NCBI GenBank assembly: GCA_037954665.1 | Contig: JBBMOL010000081.1 | Coordinates: forward strand, 3,146,313 to 3,210,312 | Source: Laguncularia racemosa | Lineage: Eukaryota > Streptophyta > Magnoliopsida > Myrtales > Combretaceae | Direction of reading: 5' to 3' | Length of the DNA: 64,000 nt | Shown: positions 58,301 to 64,000 of the stretch, one piece after another | How positions within the stretch are numbered: position 1 is the first letter of the stretch | How the letters are laid out: every line of letters starts with the position of its first letter | Translations under genes and position numbers: made by a program | Notes under the pieces: generated by a model | What the model was told of the DNA's origin: nothing | Seen by the model: the letters and a program-made list of their open reading frames with translations, nothing else | The model's database searches: none

Positions 58301-61300
58301 ATGTTACCTTCAATGAACGTGCATCTTACTTTCCAAAGCCTTATCTTCAGGGGGAGAAGTCAGTAAGAGAAGACGAGGGTCTGGTTTTTGACTTGATGTT
58401 AGATCCTATTTCCTCATCCACTAGTGATCATACCCCGGGTCAAACTGAGCCACTTGAGTCCATCATAGTTCCCTTTAAACTTGTGTTTGATCCTGTAACA
58501 ACAACTTTTGTGTCTACTCAACCTGAAACTGAGTCTATTCCCGAGGATGTTAGATATGGCAAATGCAAGATGTATGCAAGGCAGAAGATGGTTGCCCCCA
58601 AATCTATGCAAGTCCAAGAGTCCAATGAGGTAATGATTTCTGAACTAATACTCTAAGTTGAAATTGAACCAACACTATAAGTTGAAACTGAACCAGAGCT
58701 AGAGAGTGAGACCCATAAGGGTGGTAGTGACACAGATTTGCCCACTGCATTAAGAAAAGGTACGAGAGAGTGCACAAAAAAACCTTTATATCCCCTTACA
58801 CACTTCTTATCCTTTAAACGTATTTCTCCATCACACAGAACCTTCTTAAGTAACTTAGAAACTATTGTCATTTCTTCTAATCTATCCAAAGCTTTGTCTA
58901 ATGAAAAATGGAAACAAGCTATGAATGTAGAAATGGAGGCACTAGAAAAGAACAAAACATGGAGCTAGTCAAGTTACCAGCACGGAAGAAACTGGTGGGA
59001 TGTAAATGGGTGTACACAGTGAAGTATAAAGCTAATAGTTCAGTGGAGAGATACAAGGCGAGGTTGGTAGCCAAAGGGTATACTCAGACATATGGAGTGG
59101 ACTATCTAGAGACGTTCGCCTCGGTAGCAAAGTTGAATACCGTTAGAGTCCTATTGTCTTTGGCAGCCAACTTTGGATGGGATTTACAACAGTTTGATGG
59201 AAAAAATGCTTTCTTGCATGGAGATCTATAGGAAGATATATATATGGAGATCCCACCTGGTTATAAAAAAGAAGTTACTGATCATACAGTGTATAGGTTA
59301 AAGAAGGCATTATATAGGCTTAAACAATCTCCTCGAGCATAGTTTGGCAGGTTTGCCAAGGTTATAGTGACTTTAGGATATAAGCAAAGTCAAGGAGATC
59401 ATACACTATTCGTCAAACACTCATCTTCAGGGGGAGTCATGGTTCTCTTAGCTTATGTAGATGATATAATTGTTACAAGAAGCGATGATGAAGAAAGAAG
59501 TTTTTTGAGTGAGTGCTTGGCAAAAGAATTTGAGATTAAGACACTTTGGAAGCTAAAATTTTTTCTTGGAATTGAAGTGGCACATTAAAAAAAAGGTATT
59601 TTTCTCTCTTAATAGAAGTTTGTAATTGATTTACTCAAGGAGATAGGTAAAACAGCATGCAAATTGGTAAGTACTCCAATAGATCCAAATGTAAAGCTTA
59701 GAATAGCAAAGGAAGATGCTATGGTAGATAAAGGAATGTATCAACGGTTGGTGGGAAAGCTCATTTATCTGTCCCACACACAACTGGATATAGCGTATGC
59801 CGTGAGTATGATTAGTCAATTCATGCACAATCCAAAAGAGGTTCATCTTCAAGCAGCACACAGAGTGTTACAATATCTTACCAAGAAGAGGAATTCTTTT
59901 TAAGAGAAGTGAGAACCTAATACTTGAAGCCTACACAAATGCTGATTATGCTGGGTCATTGATTGATAGAAGATCAACCATTGGATATTGTACGTTTCTA
60001 GGTGGGAATCTCATGACATAGAGGAGTAAGAAGCAAAATGTAGTAGTAAGGTCTAATGCAGAGGTTGAATTTTGAGCAATGGCTCAAGGAGTATGTGAGT
60101 TACTTTGGCTGAAAATCATTTTAGAAGACATGAGAATAAAGTTGGAGAGCCCAATGAGGCTTTATTGTGATAATAAGTTTGCAATTAGCATTGCCCATAA
60201 TCCTATGCAACATGATCGAACAAAGTATATTGAAATCGATAGACATTTTATCAAGGAAAAATTGAAGAGCGGATTGATCTACACACCTTATGTATCTACA
60301 AATGATCAGCTCGCTGATGTGTTATCCAAAGGATTAAGTGGTCTAGTATTTGAAAAAATTGTATCCAAGCTGGGAATGGAGAATATCTATTCACCAGCTT
60401 GAGGGGCAGTGTGAGAAAATATGGTTAATAGGTTTATTTAAGAAAGTAGTGCTGTAAATATTGTAATGATAGAATCAGACTAAATTAGGAGATTTGTTAT
60501 TTTTAAAGATTTTGTTATCGGTTTTTTTTAATTTGTATATAAGTGATTTATTATTAATCAATAAAATACATACTCTTTCAGTATTTTACGTTAGAATGGA
60601 GCCTTAACTAACACTTTTTTTTTTTAAGTTCAGCTTATTGATAAGCATTTCCACATGCAAACACAAGACCCTCTAACCATTCATCATTCTAAAATTTGTT
60701 CCTTAGGTTGCTTGAAAACTGGTACATAATGTGGCACTTCACTATAGTGAAAATAAATGCTGATGATGGAGCATGCTCTAGACTTAGATGCTATCAATGT
60801 TGATCATTAGTGTCTTGTTCCTTTTATTGGGTTTTCTGTATGGGCGTTGTATCACCTTTACTGAATCAGTCTATCAAAAGTGTCTTTGAAGCTATCTTGC
60901 TACTGCCTAACCCCGCAGATGCTAACAGTCAGTATGGTCCATAACCTAACAATGTTCTCTTCTTGCAGAGTAGCGAAGTACAAAAAGATATGGTGGATGC
61001 CAAACTGATGATTGATGTGATTGGAAGCTGAACAAGTTCAACTGATCAAAGAGCTACAGCTTATTAAGGAGGAAAATCAAAATCTTAAGGCAATGCTGAG
61101 CAAAAAAGAGCAGGCAGTAAACCCATCTCCACATAAATGTGCAAATGACTTTGTCGAACCAGATATGTCATGGAATATGGATAAGGGTATCATCAACTAT
61201 GGCAGTGAAGAATTGGAGCAGCAGGCTCTGCCAGCCAAACTACATAAAATCAAGCAGGAACTTGGAAGGATCACATCTCATATGAATCAGTATGGGGAGG

Positions 61301-64000
61301 AAGCACAGTCGCAACTTTCTTGCTTGAATGATTATTCAATCTGTCAGCAAGTAGAGATGGAGACTGCTAAAACAATTCTCAACCTACAGGATGAGATTTC
61401 TGCCCTTCAGCAAGAGCTTCATGATAAGTTAAGCAGCTTAACACAAGAAAATTTAATGCTAAGAGAGACAATAGCTTTCAAACAAGTGGAATTGGACGCA
61501 CGGGGTGAAGAATGGGAAAAAGGCCTCCTAGAACTTACAAGCTTTCTTGCAGACAGTTCTAGGTCCCTCAAGGATGCCTCCAGCCAAGTAGCTAGTATTG
61601 CTGGCTCATTTCCTCAAGTTAATGATTGGATTAAAGAACATGTTGAGAGGGCAGCGGCAGCTTGCATCGAGAAGGAAGAAGCAATATTACTGCTTCAGAG
61701 GAGCTTGGAAAATGCACGGAAGACTGTAATGGACATGGAACTGAAGTTAAATTCCTTGAAAGGTGCTACTGTGAGTTTAAGTGAAAGCCAGCATTTGGCT
61801 GATGAGGAAAGCACCAAAGAGGCAATGGAGTTAAAAATGAAATTGGATGAAAAGATAAATGTGATAAAGACATTGCAGGAAGATATAAAAAGAAAAAACA
61901 AGCAGATTGATGGAGCAGAAAAACATAACGAAGTTCTGCTTGTCCTTGTGAGATGGCTTTTAGGTTGTCATACTGCTCCTCAGAGGCACAGCAGCATGAG
62001 ATCTATGAGAGAAGGCTTTAAATTGGCAAATTACTTTGATGATGGCAATAAAGAGGTTCCTGAAGCAATGCTTGGGGCACTGTTTCTTGAGATTGAGCAT
62101 GTGAATGCTCAAGTAGAGTTAGCAAGGCAAGGAATGCTTGAATTGCAGAATGCTATTACTGCATGTCATGAAGGAGCAGAAATAACCTTATCAGCTGTGC
62201 AAGATGAAATCCATAAGGCATTCTACACTTTTAGGGAGCTGATTTGGAATATGAGCAGGGAAATGAATGATATGAGAGTACAATTAACAGAATTGAGGAG
62301 GAATTGTGAAAGGGAGCCCAATGTCCTATCTTTATCAGTGATAGGAGTCAAACCTCAGGATATTGACCATTGTTGTCATGTGTTGTACCAAATAAGAGAT
62401 GGACTTGCAGAGACAAATACCAGACTGAAGTGTATTAAAGATAGCATTAGCATGCTTAATCTCCGTGGCTGTTTGGCTGGGGATGAAGGTTTGATAGAAG
62501 CAAATGAAATGTGTAGTGGCTGTTCTACCTCAGATTTGGATTTCTCTGGGGAAAGCATGATTGCTGAAAGCTCTCAGTCTATTTGCTCTTCTAGGTTAAC
62601 TGGGAACAAAATTCAACTACCGACAGATTCCAAACTTAACTGTGATGCACCTTCTCATCATCTGGAAGCAGGAGCTGTAAGAAATTCTTTCCATGAAGCT
62701 GCAACAGTTTCCTGCTTGAGAGAAGAACTGGAGACTGCATATGCTGCATTCAACAAACAATATGGACAATTAATCATGATATTCAATGAGATGGATGCCA
62801 GAAGTCCTCCATTCATAAAAGGTACTTTTGAGATCAACTGCTTTATGATATTCAATAAGATGGATGCTAGGTTGTGTTATTCTAGAAAACTGATTGTTGC
62901 ATGATAAATGACAGGAAATCAAACAGCTTCACATTCTGTAGCAAGTTCAAAATCTGAAGATGGGTATCGAGATGAGAGAGAGGTAACACATCAGTAGATG
63001 TTTGTTATGTTTTAACTTTAAAATTTTGCCTATAGTTTTATTTGGAAAGCAGGAAATGGAATTCTCGATGTCATCTTCTTAGCTCGTGTGACATTTGTGA
63101 CATAGGTGGTGGAGTTTAGTCATGCCAACTGCTTCTTAATCAAATTTGAGGAGGTCAATGCAACCATTAAAGAAGCTGATGTCATGCTGAATGCCTTGTT
63201 GAAAGCAAATGAAGATGCAAAAACTTTAACTGATGTGTGGAAGCATACTAGTGAGGCATTAGTTGTAGAGAAAACAAATTTAAACGAAGAGGTCAAACAA
63301 CTCCAATCTTCACTGAAGGAGAAAGAAAAAGAAAACGAGTCATTTGATGATTATGTCCATGCTGCTTTTTTGGAGATAGCAAATTCACTCTCTTTAATGG
63401 AAGTGCAATTTCTTCAGGAGCAAAAGTATGCATTTCATATGTTTGAGGTTATTCATTCTGATGTTTTAACCTTGGGTCAAGATCTTCTGCACTTAATCCA
63501 CAACTCGAGAATATCTGTGGAGGAGGCTTCGTGCCAGATGGTGGAGAAAGGTTTTTCGCAGTTCCTGCTGTATCAATGTCTCGTTAGTGAACTCATTTGC
63601 AAATATTCTCACTTTTGGTCAGATTTTGGTACCAAACAAGCCAACACCAAGAACATTCTGTAAGGGAAAGCAATCTGATGGTTGGCTTCAATGGCAGAGA
63701 TAGCACAATGATTATTGGGAAGAAAGGCATTAATGGAAGTAAGCAGCATGAATTGGTTGCCAGTTTCTGTGAGGGAGAGGGCAAGCAAACTAGTGACAAT
63801 TTGTTTGATGAGAATGTTGCTCTTAGAGAAGAACTAAATAGGAAAGACATGTTGTTAGAGGGTTTGCTCTTTGATATTAGCCTGTTGCAAGAGTCTGCTT
63901 CTAACACTAAAGAGATTAAAGATGAAACTCAAAAGCTAGTGACTTCCTTGAGCATGGTTCAGAAAGAATTAGATATCAAAACAAACCAACTCAATCACAT
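46327..64000 (+). CDS. POK1/KIN12C-like: Kinesin-12 (phragmoplast orienting kinesin type), 5' part, three frameshifts
   Basis: Plus-end microtubule motor; POK kinesins mark the cortical division site and guide the phragmoplast. Exons: 46327-46854, 47776-47931, 48135-48218, 48311-48430, 48568-48681, 48804-48896, 48987-49147, 49227-49301, 51947-52034, 52123-52180, 52259-52322, 52396-52461, 52541-52702 (or to 52570), 52789-52896, 53031-53266, 53349-53418, 53517-53570, 53646-53695, 54109-54175, 54284-54343, 60969-62821, 62915-62982, 63106-beyond the window. All introns are GT-AG. The Ser/Pro-rich N terminus (about 170 residues) includes PPPRTPLNTIPDPSQ. The motor (about 175-515) has VLIRLRPL, P-loop GQTGSGKT, SSRSH (switch I), DLAGSE (switch II) and TLKFAQRAKLIQN. 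Coiled coil follows. The chosen ATG gives the family's N terminus; an ATG at 46,313 is in another frame. Single-base indels lie at about 52,148, 61,021 and 63,640. Orthology to POK1 rather than POK2 is unproven. Confidence 0.92.
49302..51946 (+). other. Kinesin intron 8, containing a solo LTR
   Basis: The donor GTAATT follows a codon split after GG; the acceptor CCTTAG precedes GTTGGTT, restoring Leu-Gly-Leu-Val-Ile at the end of the switch II region. The intron is 2.6 kb, and the LTR at 50,922-51,420 accounts for only part of that. The remaining AT-rich sequence shows no gene. Confidence 0.8.
50917..51425 (-). mobile_element. Solo LTR in kinesin intron 8, perfect target duplication
   Basis: The element runs from TGTTACGGTTCCC (50,922) to ATCCGCAACA (51,420), 499 bp, with TGTT...AACA ends. 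AAGAG flanks it exactly on both sides (50,917-50,921 and 51,421-51,425). No internal retrotransposon sequence is present. Orientation is probably minus, since a TATACATAGGG promoter-like word reads on that strand near 51,152-51,162. The intact ends and duplication suggest a fairly recent loss of the element by LTR-LTR recombination. Confidence 0.82.
52144..52152 (+). other. Frameshift 1 in the kinesin motor (exon 10)
   Basis: The reading frame of exon 10 gives DSLGGNSKT and then TGA at 52,150-52,152. The family has Met-Ile-Ile-Ala-Asn-Val-Ser-Pro directly after Thr, and that sequence is present one frame over from 52,149. Exon 10 is 58 nt where 59 would keep phase with exon 11. One base is missing next to the AAAAA run. 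Confidence 0.85.
55191..55376 (+). repeat. 5' LTR of the copia element
   Basis: A short LTR, 186 bp, from TGTGGAAAA to TTACGTTA; it ends TTA, not the usual CA. It contains GTATATAAG (TATA-like) and AATAAAATA (polyadenylation-like) near the end. Confidence 0.88.
55990..56830 (+). pseudogene. Copia gag polyprotein with zinc knuckle
   Basis: LNGKNYLKWSQLVQTIL near 56,025 and the UBN2-type region 56,161-56,502 (AKDIWDTIQQTYSKAKDA, VTEYANQLSALWQELD, VLKNFIKQDRVYDFLVGLN) identify copia gag. A zinc knuckle at about 56,755-56,800 reads CTYCKKP, stop, HTRERC: the C-x2-C-x4-H-x4-C frame is kept with a stop replacing one residue (TAG). Confidence 0.8.
56927..58064 (+). pseudogene. Copia protease remnant and integrase
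   Basis: At about 57,055 WIMDSREIDDMT replaces the usual WxxDSGAxxHMT, so the protease active-site Gly is lost. GAG-pre-integrase: WLYHRRLRHLSF, FHCEKCELAKHKR (57,470-57,600). Integrase core: FHSDVWAPS, SFIDDCT, RVRFDNARDYFN and NTSQQNGVAERKN (57,635-57,960). Several frame changes are needed to read it through. Confidence 0.82.
58066..60400 (+). pseudogene. Copia reverse transcriptase and RNase H
   Basis: After a linker (58,228-58,900), reverse transcriptase shows GCKWVYTVKYK, RYKARLVAKGYTQ, FDGKNAFLHGDL, LKKALYRLKQSPRA and the catalytic YVDDIIV (59,455-59,475). RNase H follows (RLYCDNKFAISIAHNP, RTKYIEIDRHFIKEK, QLADVLSKGL; 60,150-60,345). Stops occur at about 59,229, 59,340, 59,586 and 60,074. 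Confidence 0.88.
60410..60593 (+). repeat. 3' LTR of the copia element
   Basis: Begins TGTGAGAAAATATGG after the tract GAGGGGCAG and ends TTTTACGTTA, followed by the GAATG duplication. Small indels and substitutions separate it from the 5' LTR. Confidence 0.88.
61017..61025 (+). other. Frameshift 2 in kinesin exon 21
   Basis: Exon 21 starts in phase 0 at 60,969 (SSEVQKDMVDAKLMID) and reaches a TGA within 18 codons, at 61,029-61,031. From 61,021 the coiled-coil sequence EAEQVQLIKELQ is open for 600 codons in the next frame. The sequence GTGATTGG has one T more than the GTGATGG needed for Val-Met-Glu-Ala-Glu-Gln. Confidence 0.75.
63610..63665 (+). other. Frameshift 3 in kinesin exon 23
   Basis: The frame open from 63,106 ends at TAA 63,661-63,663. 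Coiled-coil coding continues past it in another frame (EHSVRESNLMVGFNGRD, then ELVASFCEGEGKQTSDN) to the window end. One base appears to be missing near the AAGCCAAC stretch at about 63,637-63,645. Confidence 0.7.

Larger units (their letters stand above)
55186..60598 (+). mobile_element. Ty1/copia element in kinesin intron 20
   Basis: LTRs are at 55,191-55,376 and 60,410-60,593. The primer-binding site TGGTATCAGATC starts directly at 55,377 and the polypurine tract GAGGGGCAG ends at 60,409. A perfect GAATG duplication flanks it (55,186-55,190; 60,594-60,598). Domain order gag, protease, integrase, reverse transcriptase, RNase H defines Ty1/copia. The element has the same orientation as the kinesin gene. 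Internal stops and frameshifts make it non-autonomous now. By eye the LTRs differ at about 15 of 186 positions. Confidence 0.93.
54344..60968 (+). other. Kinesin intron 20, enlarged by a copia insertion
   Basis: Donor GTAGGT at 54,344, acceptor TTGCAG ending at 60,968. Without the 5.4-kb copia element and its duplication the intron would be about 1.2 kb. The left part contains a direct repeat of about 33 bp (GAACAATTGGTGCTTGATCA and onward) at about 54,757 and 54,969. Confidence 0.8.

Overview
The window is nuclear DNA from a flowering plant, most likely a eudicot. The evidence is a many-exon kinesin-12 gene with AT-rich GT-AG introns, a nuclear tRNA-Ala followed by an oligo-T terminator, a pectin-methylesterase/invertase-inhibitor gene remnant, Ty1/copia and Ty3/gypsy chromovirus retrotransposons, CACTA, hAT and Mutator-like elements, and a fragment of inserted chloroplast DNA. 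There are no operons, phage genes or CRISPR arrays.

Layout. 0.8-1.5 kb: the first two exons of an importin-beta-like gene on the minus strand, running off the left edge, with a tRNA-Ala(UGC) gene in its promoter. 2.4-5.6 kb: two Mutator-like non-autonomous elements with target-site duplications. 6.37-7.95 kb: a rearranged chloroplast insertion (ycf2 3' part, trnV-GAC with flanks, the 16S rRNA promoter region, the ndhA intron/exon 2 border). 8.7-15.3 kb: a decayed Ty3/gypsy element split by a hAT element and by a solo LTR. 18.0-20.9 kb: an extreme simple-sequence block. 20.9-33.1 kb: degenerate LTR material, a 2.0-kb LTR on the minus strand, two copies of a 1.1-kb repeat and a broken PMEI-like gene. 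33.8-41.7 kb: a CACTA-like element carrying a chromovirus and a second LTR copy. 42.7-43.5 kb: a foldback element rich in palindromes. 44.1-44.7 kb: a second hAT element.

46.3-64.0 kb: a plus-strand kinesin-12 gene of the PHRAGMOPLAST ORIENTING KINESIN (POK/KIN12C-D) type, with 23 exons inside the window and its 3' end beyond it. Intron 8 holds a 499-bp solo LTR with a perfect 5-bp duplication. Intron 20 holds a complete but decayed 5.4-kb copia element. Three single-base indels break the reading frame, in exons 10, 21 and 23. They mean either that this copy is a young pseudogene or that the underlying sequence has indel errors.

Only the kinesin, the importin-like gene and the tRNA look like host functions. 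Most of the rest is transposable-element debris in nested layers whose order can be read from the duplications. I found no convincing new multi-gene system. The most unusual stretches are the strand-asymmetric simple-sequence block at 18.0-20.9 kb, the palindromic foldback at 42.7-43.5 kb and the mosaic chloroplast insertion. All identifications rest on reading motifs by eye; no database search was run.
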